NCBI GenBank assembly: GCA_964035795.1
Contig: OZ038322.1
Span: 18,702,674 to 18,766,673 of the forward strand
From: Pterobdella sp. o SKG-2022
Taxonomy: Eukaryota > Annelida > Clitellata > Hirudinida > Piscicolidae
Direction of reading: 5' to 3'
Length of the DNA: 64,000 bases
Shown here: piece by piece, positions 48,403 to 59,667 of the stretch
Position numbering within the stretch: the stretch's first letter is position 1
Layout: every line of letters starts with the position of its first letter
Notes under the pieces: model-generated
What the model was told of the DNA's origin: nothing
Seen by the model: only the letters and a program-made list of their open reading frames with translations
The model's database searches: none
Made by a program: the position numbers and the translations under genes

Positions 48403-51400
48403 ATGAGTGGAATGAAATTTGAATATGACGAGGAAGGCGGAACCTTTTATTATTTTCTTATTTCATTTGTTGCTCTTATACTGTTTCCATCTACATATTA
48501 TTTTTGGCCAAGAAAAGAATCTAAAGGTGGACCATATTGAATGTTATGTTTTAGTAAAAAGTTTTTTGTACATAAATTGTTCACTTTTTGAACATTTAAA
48601 TGTACCTTTAAAATAATCCGTTTTATTTTATAATTAAAAATTATTCATAATACCTTTCTTTAAGATGATCAACAGAAGAAACGCCAGTGTTATTGCGATC
48701 CTTGCATATTAAAAAGAAAATCACAACAGTCAAGCCAACCTAGAAAAAAATTCCAAAAGCGAATAACGTAAATATAATGTTTTAACTTGAATAAGCACAT
48801 GGTATGAAATTATTCATAACTTTCAGGAAACTTGTAATATTAGCTGGATGGGTATTTTTTATATTCCTTGCATACAAGACTTCACAAATTGAGTTAGAGT
48901 TCAAAGAATTTGATCCTTATGCAGAGCTTGAAATTGAGAGGGTGAGTTGTTTTTTTATAAACTCATATTAAAGAAATAAATTTAACTTATGTAGTTCATC
49001 AAATTATATTCAAACTCATAATTAATTTCAGACTGAAATAATCGGAAGTTTCATGAAATCTTTAATAGTAGTTTATTAAGGACATTGCTTTCAGGGTGCT
49101 TCAGTAGCAGCCATAAAGAAAGCCTACAGACGATTATCACTTATTTACCATCCTGATAGAGAAACAGGAGACCAACATAGATTCATGAAAATCAGTAAAG
49201 CCCATGATGCGTAAGTATTGTTCATTATATGATTGAGAGTTAGTTTATAGATTCTATGTAAATAGTGGTTACTTGATGATGATATAGAATATATCAAAAA
49301 GCTTCGTCAAAATAAAAAATTCAAGTTTTTTTGTGTTTTTATGATTCACAGATTCTATGTAGTTATTAAACTTTCCATCTTAATTTTATTATAATTTTTC
49401 ATGTTTTAGATATACGTATATAACCAAAAACACTAAAAGTCATAGGAGTTGTCATATAAAAATATAGATCCCATCTGGCTCCACTATATTTGAAGAAAGT
49501 TTTAGCTTCAAATTATCAACCTTGAACTTAGTTCATGTCACAAGTTTCAAGTTATATGATTAAGAATTTCAAAACAGATTAACGGATGATGAAGCGAGGA
49601 AAAACTGGGAAGAATATGGCAACCCTGATGGCCCTGGAGGTATGTTCAATAAGTAATGATACAAATTATAATATAACATAATATAAGTTATTCACTCCAC
49701 TATTGTATACCCCAGCCACACAAGTAGGTATAGCTCTGCCCAAATGGATAGTGGAGAAGCAAAACTCCATCTGGGTGCTGGGCCTGTATGCTCTTGTCTT
49801 TATGGTTATCTTACCAATATGTGTTGTGAGTATTCTATTTCTACTCACTCTCATTCTAACCATTTTTATTAGTATTTATTATTGATTTTATGTCAGTTTT
49901 TTGCTTATTGATTAATTTAGGGATCAATCCACTGTATTATTGGCTTTTTATTCTAGAGTTTGTTTTTCAAATGCTTTTGTTAACCAAGTTTTCAATGAGT
50001 ATTTCATAATATAACAAGTGTTTTATTCTCCAGTTTATTCATATATCAGATCTATGTATATATTCATAAATACACCAAGCTATATACCTATCTATCTACA
50101 AAACATTACCAGGGTACTTGGTGGTACCGATCGATCAAGTATTCTGCCCAGCAAGTATTGATCGACACAACCAGAATGTATTATCAGTTCCTCAGGAAAT
50201 CACCCAATATGATTCTCAAAAGTAAGGCATTTGTGTGTTATACATTGTGTAATCTATGTTATTATAGTGTAGGGGAAGCTAGATAGGTAGATAGATTAAT
50301 GTGGAGATTGGCATATAAATAGATGTGTAAAAACAGAAGGTAGATGTATATAAAATACATATTCATTCAAAATATTGTAAGTATTTTGTAGTTAAATAAT
50401 TTTTTGTTTTTAGTTCTCAAAAAATTGAAGATTTTGAAGATACGTTTATTGCAATAAAAACGCTAAAACTTTCGACAAATTCAACTTTGTCATAAAGCAT
50501 TTGAAAAGCAGCGTTTTTACTGTAATAAACGTATTTTTAGAATCCTTCATTTTTTGACGAATATAAACAAAAATTTTTAATTAAATATTAACCTCAACAC
50601 TAGGGGTGATCCTGGTGTTGTCAGGCTCTTATGAGTTTTGGAAGAGGTTCAACAGTGAGGTGATGGAGAGGCCCAGTGACAACACTGAAATACCAGATGT
50701 AATCATATAATTGTATTTTTCATCATTACAACTTAATGGGATCTTTCATTCAGCATTCAAAAAGCAATTTTTCATCTTTTTGTACAGAATCTAAAAAAAT
50801 TTTTAGTTGTAATTCATTAGTTCAGATAAATATTAAGTTAGCGCATTGCATCATTTAAGATATTTAAGGTAATTTTTACAGTTGAAACACAAACATACAC
50901 ACAGCTTATCAGGGACCTGCCTCACTTCCCAGTCAACCAAAGGGAACCTCCGTTTTGTATTCCATACTCAGTGAAGGCAAGAGCTTTGCTGGTTGCTCAT
51001 TTCTCCAACGTTCCACTTTCATCTCAGTCACTTGTCGATGGTGAGTGTTACTACAATTGCGTATCAACTAGTCTATAACTTAATGTATTAATAGCAAAAC
51101 AGATTTATTAACAAGTGTACAAAATTTTTCGTTTAGATAACTTACATTATAACGTAGTGAAGGGCTTAATGACGTGAAGTATTTTTTCTTTTAATAATTC
51201 AATAAAAAATTTAAATGATTTAACAACACAGATATGAATTACATCTTACGCAAATGCCCTTACCTTATTACTGAAATGCTTACGTTGGCACAGCAACTTT
51301 TTTTTCTCACTCAAGCTGATCGAAGTGAGTTGTGTTTGTTGTAAATTTATTAATTGAAACATACGAATGTTGGAACGTTTAACTTCAATGTTAACATCGT

Positions 51401-54400
51401 TGACCTTAAACCTCAAAGTAATTGATTTTTTCAATGTTGAGGGTTTTAAGTTTTTGTAATACTTTTTTTAAACTACAGTCGTTTATTTAAAAATCAATCT
51501 TTTTATCAGTATTTATATGCAAAAAGCTCGGCACAGTTTAAAATGCACTTCGATAAACATTAAGAGATTGAATCATAGTGATAAAAAAAGACAAAGTACC
51601 CAATAACCCTCAGCTCCCTACAAGTTAAACCTGGACACCATTGACAACATGATGCGTCTGTCTCAGGTTTTGCTTCTTGTTGTTTTTAGTTATTTTCACA
51701 GTTGTATTCCTGTTGTTTTTAGTTTTGTTCATAGTTGTGTCACTTTTTTTTGTAAAAGTAATCGAAAAACGACTGCTCAAAGCCGTTTACTGAAACATGT
51801 ACGGCAGTATAATCTAATAGGTTTTTTATAAATAAACAATTGTAGATTTTTTTTCGCGTTTTAATTTTATATTATATAGTTTTTCCTAATCAAATTTTGA
51901 TTGCACATCTACAACTAGGAATAGTGACGTCAACAAAAGTTCGATGAGACCAGTTTTAAACGTATTATTTTTACTTTTTTAATGGAATAGCATATGTTTC
52001 ATTGCATATTACTTAATTTCAGATTCACACCATAATTTTCTTGATTTTTATCGTAAAATGAGGAAGATTTTAGATACATATATTTTTTCAAAAAACTAAA
52101 ACTTTCGACATATTCAACTTTGTCCTAATTCATCAGATATTAATGAATTATGAAAAAGTTAAATTTGTCGAAAATTCTAGTCTTGAAAAAATATACGTAT
52201 CTAAAATCTTCCTCATTTTTCGATGAAAATCAAGAAACTTGCATTAAAAAAAGATACATAAGATGTCTCTAAGAACTTACACCATGATTTATTTTCAGGT
52301 TTTTATTTTTTTTTGATTATCTGCTAACTCATCTTATATTACAACTCCATAAATGCCTTTGTTTTTGCTTTTTTCACGTATAGAGGTTTTTATATTGGTT
52401 TTTTATATTAATCAAAATATCAATAATCATTTCTGCTTTTTTAGTACAAGTGATAGTACTACCGCATTATAAACCTCCAGACCACACAACTGTACTAGTA
52501 CATGTAAATATATACATAGTAAATACTATATATAAGCACCATAAAACCACTACCAAAACTACAATGCCCATGGAAAAATACCACACAGATGACGATACAA
52601 GGCTTGTGGAACAACAAGAGTCCCCTGTTACAACTGCCTCACATCCATGAAGATATGCTCAAGCATTTCGTCACCAAGAAGGTTGCATTCAGTCGATATA
52701 TCTTACTTATCGAAAATTTTAGCTGATTATTTAAATGAATTTGTTTTTTTTTTAAACTTTTTAGTAATTCAAAAAAATTATGTGAACGTTAACTTATCAA
52801 AATAACAAGGCGTTTGAAAAATTCCATTGCACAATATAGTGCTGTGTTATATTGCATTCAATTTCAATGTGCCTCACTCCATCAGCGCCAGATTCGGAGT
52901 CTGAAACAGTTTGCAGGAATGGAGGAAGACGACAGGAGGGCTCTGCTCAAGAGCCTCAGTGACAAGGAGTACCAGAATGTGATGGTTGTCCTCAGCAACA
53001 TGCCATACAACCTTGAGATGACTGTCTCTTGTGAAGGTGCCTCTTGCTTTTTTATTACCTTATTAGGGTGTTTATTTCCACTATTTCTATTAGTTTAGTA
53101 TTATTAATATTATTAAATTTTTTATCACCCAATGTTTTTTTCTCTTGAGGTTCTTTTTTTAAAAAAAAGGATTAACCTATAATTTTATATAGTGTTTTTA
53201 TAATTTTATATATTTATATAAAGTCTCAAATCTTTTCCATAGTGCCTTGTAAGAAGGATATAAAATTTAGAAAAAAAAACGTCTCAACAACTTTTTTATG
53301 AAATTGCAAATATATTGAGAACTCATTTAAATGCTTTCAAAACCTTGACTGCAGTGAGGGGTGAGGAAGACAAGACAATCACAGTGGGCAGCATTGTCAC
53401 AGTATGTGTCAGCCTCAATCGACTCACATCAGCCAGTCAGACGCTAGTGACGGATTCTTATGAACATGGGAACGATGTCATAGATGATGTGGCACAAGAG
53501 GAAGAGGAGGAGGAAGAAGAAGAGGATGCTAAATCGCCTTCGGTTTGTGTTTTTGTGGTTCAAAGGTGTTAAAAGTTTCAGGTCGAAATTGTGTTTCAGA
53601 TGCTTGTGTTTTCCAATAGGTAGTGGGTTAGCTTGGTGTTTGCTTAGCAAAATACAAATCATTAGAATAATAATATTATTCTGATTAGTCATAATAACAT
53701 ACGTGTAACATGATTATTAACCATGGCTATTTTCTCTATCATTATCAAACTTATCTCGTTTTTTATAGAAGTCAAACCATTGCAAAAATGTTATTCCTAT
53801 TATTTAATCAATATCATACTTAACGGTGATGATTGACCAAAGATTTAAAAAATCAATGATGAAACAATATGATTGCATGGTGCTAAATAATGCTTTCAGG
53901 TCGATGCCCCTCAACCAACTGCTCCTCAAAACAACAAAAACAAGTGGCAAAAGAACAATAAGAAAAAGAAAGGCGGTGGTGGAGGGAGTAAAAAGAACAA
54001 GAAAAATAAAACAAACACCAAAATCTTCATAAAAAACATAGAGGAAGAATCGTCAGCTGCGGTTAGATTGTATTTTTAAAGAGACCATGTAATGATATTG
54101 ATGCTTTAGGAATTTAACCAAAGTAAACACAACACTATTTTTTTTATTTTTTTAAGTACGGAGATTCCCGTTTTTTAAGTCCCGTTTGATATTCTGAAGT
54201 ATAAGCTACTTGAAAATGTTTTACGAGGCACTTCCTATTTCAACTAAATAATTTTTACGTATTTCCTTTACTAATTCCAAGAATTATATTATAAATACAC
54301 TGATTTCTTATGATGAGGAATCAAATAACAGATTAAATCCTCAAATTGGTCAAATAATTAGCATCAAACCATGTTGTAGGATACACCGAAGCAAGGAAGC

Positions 54401-55750
54401 AACAAAAAAAAAGAATCTTCTAATACTCCAACAAGTGCTACAAACGGCGCTGAAGGAAAAAGGACCAATGACAATGAAGATAACAGTGATAATGATTCCG
54501 ATGGAGGCAATTCTTCTCACGAGTCTGACGTTGCAGATACAGGTGCCGCAGACCTAAAAAAGAATGAAGGTCCCAAAGATGACGAAGAAGATGATGATGA
54601 GTGGATGGCATTCCAGAAAGAAACGAAGAAGGATAATATATTAGATACCAAATCAAAGGAGACCCATGCAGTGCATTGCCCTCGCTTCCCAACTGTGAGC
54701 CTCCACTATTTATTCGAACATATTTCAGTGTAACATTAGAAAGTTATTAAACCCATCCTTAAACTGTTTCTTAAACACTCATCTTGAATCTTATTTAATA
54801 GGAGAAATTCGAGTGGTGGTGGTTGTACCTGGCAGATGTGAAGAAGAAGCAGTTGGTGTCAGGACCTGTCCAAGTGACCACTCTCAGAGACTTCGAAGAG
54901 GTTTCGTAACTGATTCACTTTGTTTCTTTGCGTAGCTTGTTCGACTATTGTCATTTTAGGGCTAATAAAATCTCAATCTAATGTCTTAGTATTTATCAAT
55001 TTTTATTGGTTTATTTTTTTTAGTAATTTAATTCTGAATGAAAGCAATAATAATTCAAATTTCAATTTCATCATGCCCATTTCATAAGTTGGTTGAATTT
55101 AAATCAAACAGAAGGAATTAAGGTTTACAGCGCCTCCGAAACCAGGCTCATATCACTTTTCTGTTGTGCTTAGGTCAGACTCCTACCTTGGTGTCGATCA
55201 GTCTATTACTGTCAAGGTTTGCTTACATTATTTTAAAGTTGAAGTGTATAAGTTGCTAGAAGCTCTCCAAAAATACAAGATAATTAATTTTTAAAACTTT
55301 ATTATGTGAAATAGCAAATAACAAGTATGGAGTATATGAAAGAAAACTTTTTTTCATTTAAAATCTACTAAGCTATCTATTTGTTCTCACAAGCGTTATA
55401 AGCCCATTTTTAAAGAGCGGTTTTTTTAAAAGTATATAAGTAATGTGGAGTTTTTAATTTGATCAGTTCCTAAAGAAAGTCTTTGTTGAAAACTTTTAAT
55501 AAATTTTCGTTTATATTTTTCATATCTTCATACGTTATTAAGTTTTTGAATAATATAGAATTATCAATGAGGTTCAAACGCTAATGTGCAACCATAGCTG
55601 GATGTAAAAGAAGCCAAGAAAATTGTGCAGCCAGTATGGGATATAAGCGATGATGAGGATGGCGAGGGTGGAGATAAGGATGAGGAGGCTGATGATGACG
55701 AAGAATCTGATGACACATATTCCAACAGTGATACTGAAGAAGAATATTAA
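48403..55750 (+). CDS. SEC63: SEC63, ER translocon J-domain protein
   Basis: Nineteen exons join in phase (791 aa; human 760): 48403-48526, 48665-48767, 48827-48941, 49095-49210, 49578-49639, 49716-49825, 50113-50221, 50604-50698, 50905-51040, 51232-51324, 51614-51666, 52589-52681, 52892-53036, 53355-53542, 53900-54061, 54380-54694, 54802-54900, 55112-55216 and 55598-55750. It recruits BiP through its luminal J domain to drive post-translational import at SEC61/SEC62. The N-terminus (KFEYDEEGGTFYYFLISF, STYYFWPR), TM2 (LVILAGWVFFIFLAYK), the J domain with HPD at residues 133-135, NWEEYGNPDGPG and TM3 (VLGLYALVFMVILPICV) match the family. The Sec63/Brl part includes WWYRSIKYSAQQVL, SPLLQLPHI and FEWWWLYLAD. 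The end is acidic (EEEEEE; DDEESDD), the known SEC62-contact type of tail. Introns 7 and 11 carry foldback elements. Confidence 0.97.
50396..50580. mobile_element. foldback (MITE-like) element in SEC63 intron 7
   Basis: Left arm 50,401-50,464 and right arm 50,510-50,575 are imperfect inverted repeats; for example GATACGTTTATTGCAATAAA against the complement of TTTACTGTAATAAACGTATT. The loop contains ACTTTCGACAAATTCAACTT, shared with the element at 52,036. TTAAATA on both sides may be a target-site duplication. There is no coding capacity, so it is non-autonomous. Confidence 0.7.
52036..52236. mobile_element. foldback (MITE-like) element in SEC63 intron 11
   Basis: This is a near-complete palindrome centred at about 52,137. 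TTTTCTTGATTTTTATCG at the left matches the complement of CGATGAAAATCAAGAAA at the right. AATGAGGAAGATTTTAGATA is repeated inverted as TATCTAAAATCTTCCTCATT without mismatch. The inner ACTTTCGACATATTCAACTT is 26/27 identical over its longer match to the intron 7 element, so both belong to one family. Confidence 0.75.
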
Positions 55751-57193
55751 GCTATTTGTATGAATTAAGTTATCAATTATTCCTTTTTATTCAAATTCAT
55801 CTCTCTTATTTTTTTATTTTTCGCTCTATCATTGGTCATAAATGTAAATAAGCTCTCAAATTATTATAAAAATTTTTTGCAAGTATTTTTCGTTATGTCG
55901 AAAATTAATTATTGAAATAGTAAAACTCTTTGTAAGCGTTATAGTAATCAGTGTTGATTTTAGGTGATCATTTTCTGCTTAATAACGTAGGTGAATTGAA
56001 ATATAGTTCTTAATACTTTTTTTAAATAAGACTACACTCAAGGTGTGCTTAATATAATTTTTGATGTTTTACGTTTAAAATCATTTTTTTTGTCTCTTAC
56101 ATCTTTAAATATATTTTAATTTTAAGTTTAAAATGATTTGGTAATAAAGAATTTTTCAAATGCTCCGTATTATTAAAATTACATCTTTTAAAAGTTTCCA
56201 ATCGGGTGATGATAGTTATTTGATCTCAAATAAAATTTGATCACATAAGTCAAAATAAGGAAGATTTAACATGTATTTTTTATATTAGAATTATTAGTTT
56301 TTTATAAAACCAAAATTATTATCTGTTAAATATTACTTTTTAAACTTATATAAAAGATTTTATGATCATTAAATTCTTACTAGAGAAATAAATTTTTGAT
56401 TGAATGCCAGACGAAATAATTGCAGTTCATTCAAGATTTTTAGAAAAGTATCTTCAAAGAATATTTATAAGCTATTTAAAAGCTTCAATAAGAACAACTG
56501 AGTTGTTTTATGGTGTTATTTTTAGCCAGTTAAAAATTAAATTGAAGGTGTAGATTCTGGATACAAGTAATAATACTAATATAGCATCCATTAAGTCGTA
56601 TTTACAATATATAAATATTGTTTTCCAAGTAAAAGTGGAAGCTTCTGTCACGAAGAATTTGAAAGAAATACGTAGAAAGATTGGGATTCAAAGTGGCCTT
56701 GTAATTCAACGCAAAACTCATTGAAACCGTTTTAGAAAATTGCTGCATGGATCTTCCACCAGAGATCATTGCCAAAAAGTACTTTGAGAAGTTGCAATAA
56801 ATTTGTTAACGGTTTCAAAGACTTCTCACATGTTTCGTTCTGACTTCAAGTTCGTTTCAAAAAAAATAATAGGTTTTTTTGTAAATATTATTGAGCAAGA
56901 TTTTGATTAGATAACTTTTTTCAAAGTTCATGAGTTAGAAAAGTGTATATTCCAAAACACTGATCTTGTCGGAGTTTTAAATAAAAATATAGTATTGGAA
57001 GGATATTGATATTCACGATAATTATTGTTTTTCTGATAGTAAAAAAAATTTGTAAAACTCTAGTTTATTTTACTTCGAAATATTATTATCAAGTTGACTA
57101 AAAGTGAATATTTCTTTACATCAAAAAACTTAATTTGTCATAAAAGTTCTTTAAGATGTAGTTTTCATCGCCGAACTACAAAGAACTAAATTC
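55751..57193. other. convergent 3' region after SEC63
   Basis: It holds the 3' UTRs of SEC63 and of the first peptide gene. At 56,640-56,810 broken plus-strand frames read as protein (VTKNLKEIRRKIGIQSGLV, then NAKLIETVLENCCMDLPPE and IIAKKYFEKLQ with a stop). They look like a decayed gene or transposase piece. Nothing else is recognised. Confidence 0.4.
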
Positions 57194-57397
57194 TTATTCC
57201 CAGTTGTCATAAACACCATCGTAACCTAGAGCTCTTCTATCCAAAGATTCATCATCTCCACGTTTTCCGAACATGCTTGCAAAATCCTTTACGGCACCAA
57301 GAACTTTATTTGCAATTTTATTTATAGACTTTCCTTCAACACGTGAGGTGTAGAGCACAACGTTGAGAAGCAAGAAAGCAATAATAAGCAGTCTCAT
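57194..57397 (-). CDS. secreted amphipathic peptide precursor, clavanin/styelin-like, copy 1
   Basis: The 67-residue precursor has a signal peptide (LLIIAFLLLNVVLY to VEG), a 21-22-residue cationic helix (KSINKIANKVLGAVKDFASM), then F-G-K-R and an acidic Tyr/Trp-containing tail (GDDESLDR, YDGVYDNWE). Gly before a dibasic site predicts cleavage and C-terminal amidation on Phe. This order (signal, cationic helix, amidation Gly, acidic GDD tail) is that of ascidian clavanin-type antimicrobial precursors, so host-defence activity is inferred; a neuropeptide role is the alternative. The ATG at 57,397 was chosen because an acceptor (TTTCAACAG) lies 7 bases upstream; the longer frame beginning MTILF is intron. 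A 5' UTR exon ends at 57,484 (GACAAG|GTAAGT), preceded by a TATA box. Confidence 0.85.
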   Translation of the reverse strand: MRLLIIAFLLLNVVLYTSRVEGKSINKIANKVLGAVKDFASMFGKRGDDESLDRRALGYDGVYDNWE

Positions 57398-57748
57398 TTT
57401 ACACTGTTGAAATGATTTCAAATCATAAGTGAATAAAATGGTCATGAAAGTGAGAATACAAATAAAAGTGGTTTAAAACTTACCTTGTCTATTTAGTTTG
57501 CACCGAGGAAACCTTGAGAATTTGGAAAACTAAGTCAACGGTTTGAAATGTTGGCAATTTCTGAGGTAGAAAAAGCCTCTTTTATAACCTACAAGCTTTT
57601 GGACTATTTATTCTTACTTGTGTTGAGCTAATTAAATTCCACAGTTGTTTCCAAACTTGTCAATGTTGTACTAGACTTGTGCTGAAAGTCATAACTAATC
57701 TAGATATTAGTGTCTGTTCAGTTTCAATCAATTTTGTTTTATGTTTTT
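57237..57748 (-). repeat. duplicated unit A (peptide gene copy 1 and promoter)
   Basis: About 512 bases are near-identical to 59,503-60,018 (few substitutions). The unit covers the region from the SLDR codons through the mature and signal peptide, the 5' UTR intron and exon, the TATA box and about 160 bases of upstream DNA. Similarity stops sharply inside the coding sequence on one side. Confidence 0.9.
57579..57588 (-). promoter_or_regulatory. TATA box of peptide gene copy 1
   Basis: GTTATAAAAGAGG on the minus strand lies about 100 bases upstream of the 5' UTR donor, which places the start at about 57,553. The same motif is conserved in copy 2. A strong TATA box fits inducible, high-level expression. 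Confidence 0.7.
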
Positions 57749-57794
57749 CTTGATTGGGATAATATTGTGTTTTTTAACATATAGAGTTCTTCAA

Positions 57795-58299
57795 TTAGCA
57801 AATTCCCCCCAAGAGCTTGAAAAGTTTTCGCAATTGTTGGAGTGTGAATTTCACTTTCATTCTGGCTAAAATATGTTTTTTAAAAAGATTAGCACTACAT
57901 GACTCTGTGCCAGGTACATCATTTTGAACAAAACTTTCAGTGGTGGTGTAATCTATTGAACGCCAGTGTTGTGACCTCGCTGGCATTTAATTAAGCATAT
58001 TGTTTAATTTCTGTTTAAAAATCGTATTTGTGTTAGGAAGGTCAAATTCTGTGCATAAAAATATGACAGTTCATCATTTCGTCACACTTACCTTGTCTAA
58101 ATTTATTTGTGACTCTTTGTGAGTCACTTCGCATTTTTTTATCCAAGTTAAGCATCGAAGTTTTATATTTACAATTGCTTGTCGGTGTTATGTAATTTCG
58201 GGATGCTTTTTCAAGTAGCAATAAAGCGTTTGCCATTTTAGTCATTTTGTCGCAAACACAGTGTTGAGCATACTCTTGCAGTGGTCTTTTTGAGGTCAT
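57795..58299 (-). CDS. unidentified two-exon gene between the peptide genes
   Basis: Exon 58299-58092 and exon 57979-57795 join in phase 1 (TTTAGACAAG|GTAAGT, then AATGCCAG|CG) to at least 130 aa, from an internal ATG (MTSKRPLQEY). Both exons are clearly richer in G/C than the flanks. The product is basic, with four to five Cys (QHCVCDKMTKM, TSNCKYKTS, GTESC, GGIC end) and a Lys/Leu-rich C-terminus (KFTLQQLRKLFKLLGG). The frame stays open upstream of this ATG to about 58,390, so the true start may be an earlier exon. A hydrophobic stretch at 58,400-58,470 (FIILLLVMSVYLIEVVAG) in the same frame resembles a signal peptide but is cut off by a TGA. No family is recognised; a secreted product is only a guess. 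Confidence 0.5.
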
Positions 58300-58479
58300 A
58301 ATTCTGTAACTGACTCTGAAAGGTTTCTTGGGTGAAGTTGCGGCTACATTGCTTTTCAAGGCATACCTCACCTTGGACTCCGTCGATGATCAAGAGGCTT
58401 TCCACCATCCAGCAACTACCTCTATCAGGTAAACACTCATCACTAATAGCAAAATTATGAATATTTTAATTTTCCAACT

Positions 58480-59469
58480 AAATGGGTGAAAAGGCTTCTT
58501 TACATTAGATCTTTCGGCATTTTATTAGACTTGATTGAAGTTTTTTTAACTTGTTAACTTCTTGCACATTTGACGCTGGGTGAGTAAGTTGAATATGTAA
58601 TGAGTATATTGTTGGAAATTTTTAGTCTTTGAACGTTTCTTTCTCATCCTTTTTGTTTTAAACAAATATTTTTTAGTAAAAATTTCATTTATTTTGAATT
58701 TATTTAGTCAATTTATTGATATTAATTTTTGTAGCAAACATAAAGGAAACCAAATCAAACGAAAAGTTAATAATCTACGAGGTTTTTTATAGTGATGTTT
58801 AACCCAGGGAGTTTAAAGATCACTGTTTATGAATGTTTTGACAGATTGCGGAAAGAAACGATAGGTCGATTTTGTAATGAGTGAATTCATTTCATTTTTT
58901 AGTCTAAACATTTTTATTTGTCACATTGTTTCAAAAATATATTTCTGATAAAAAATTACATTTATTTTGTTTATGTTTCATCAGATTATTGGTTTTTAGC
59001 CTTTGTGTCAAACTTAAATGAAGTGAGACAAAAGAATTTTCTTAAATGTTCTAGTTGAAGGTATCGCAAACAATGAAAAACTGATGGTATTTAGTAAGAG
59101 AAAGACCACCCAACACACCTCAGTTGAGAGATGGAAAGATAGTTCATAAAAGATAGAGTTTAAGTTAGGAATTGATGTCGTTTTTTTAATTAAACTTTTT
59201 TCATATGTCATAGAAACTCGAATCAAAGCTATGAAGTAAGATAAAACTATAAGAAGAGCTAGATGTCTAAGCTTTCTTTCAAAATAATAATTCACGCTTT
59301 TTTAAAGTTTGAAAAAAGCTTAGGATATTGAAATCATTTTTGAACATTTATTCTATTTTTAAAAAGTAATTTTATCGAAAAAATTTATTATTTTTGCTGA
59401 AAAAAAAATCAACTTTTCAAAGTTTTATATTGAATATTCAAATAATTGCATTTAATTCTTTTTGTAGAG
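58480..59469. other. spacer between peptide genes
   Basis: AT-rich. A segment at about 59,030-59,360 is similar in pieces to 60,720-61,080 (CCCAACACACCTCAGTTG against CCCAACACATCTCAGTTGG; GAAATCATTTTTGAACATTT), which shows an older and larger duplication. The 93-codon minus frame at 59,014-59,295 begins with a hydrophobic stretch but is not supported otherwise. Confidence 0.5.
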
Positions 59470-59667
59470 TTAAGCTTCATTTTCCTCATCATAATTTCGA
59501 GTTTCTCTATCCAAAGAATCATCATCTCCACGTTTTCCAAACATGCTTGCAAAATCCTTCACAGCACCAAGAACTTTATTTGCAACTTTATTTATAGACT
59601 TTCCTTCAACACGTGAGGTGTAGAGCACAACGTTGAGAAGCAAGAAAGCAATAATAAGCAGTCTCAT
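59470..59667 (-). CDS. secreted amphipathic peptide precursor, clavanin/styelin-like, copy 2
   Basis: The 65-residue precursor has the same signal peptide and mature helix as copy 1; the only clear change is Ile to Val (NKVANKVLG). The FGKR amidation/cleavage site is kept. After SLDR the acidic tail differs completely (ETRNYDEENEA). The start is the ATG just after the TTTCAACAG acceptor, as in copy 1; the 5' UTR exon ends at 59,754. The tail of an AMP precursor is usually thought to keep the cationic helix quiet until release, so a different but still acidic tail is compatible with function. Confidence 0.85.
   Translation of the reverse strand: MRLLIIAFLLLNVVLYTSRVEGKSINKVANKVLGAVKDFASMFGKRGDDDSLDRETRNYDEENEA

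Noticed and set aside
53444..54692. Minus-strand frames inside SEC63
   Set aside because: Antisense shadows of the acidic and lysine-rich SEC63 exons.
57398..57445. N-terminal extension MTILFTYDLK of peptide gene copy 1 (and the same in copy 2)
   Set aside because: It lies in the 5' UTR intron between donor GACAAG|GTAAGT and acceptor TTTCAACAG, and would hide the signal peptide.
58160..58440. Alternative Cys-containing frame reading DECLPDRGSCWMVES
   Set aside because: It overlaps the exon of the unidentified gene in another frame. Only the other frame splices in phase to the exon at 57,979, so this one is treated as a shadow, though not excluded.
59014..59295. 93-codon minus frame with a signal-peptide-like start
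   Set aside because: Hydrophobicity is easily produced by AT-rich DNA, there is no conserved mature peptide or promoter, and the region is duplicated non-coding DNA.
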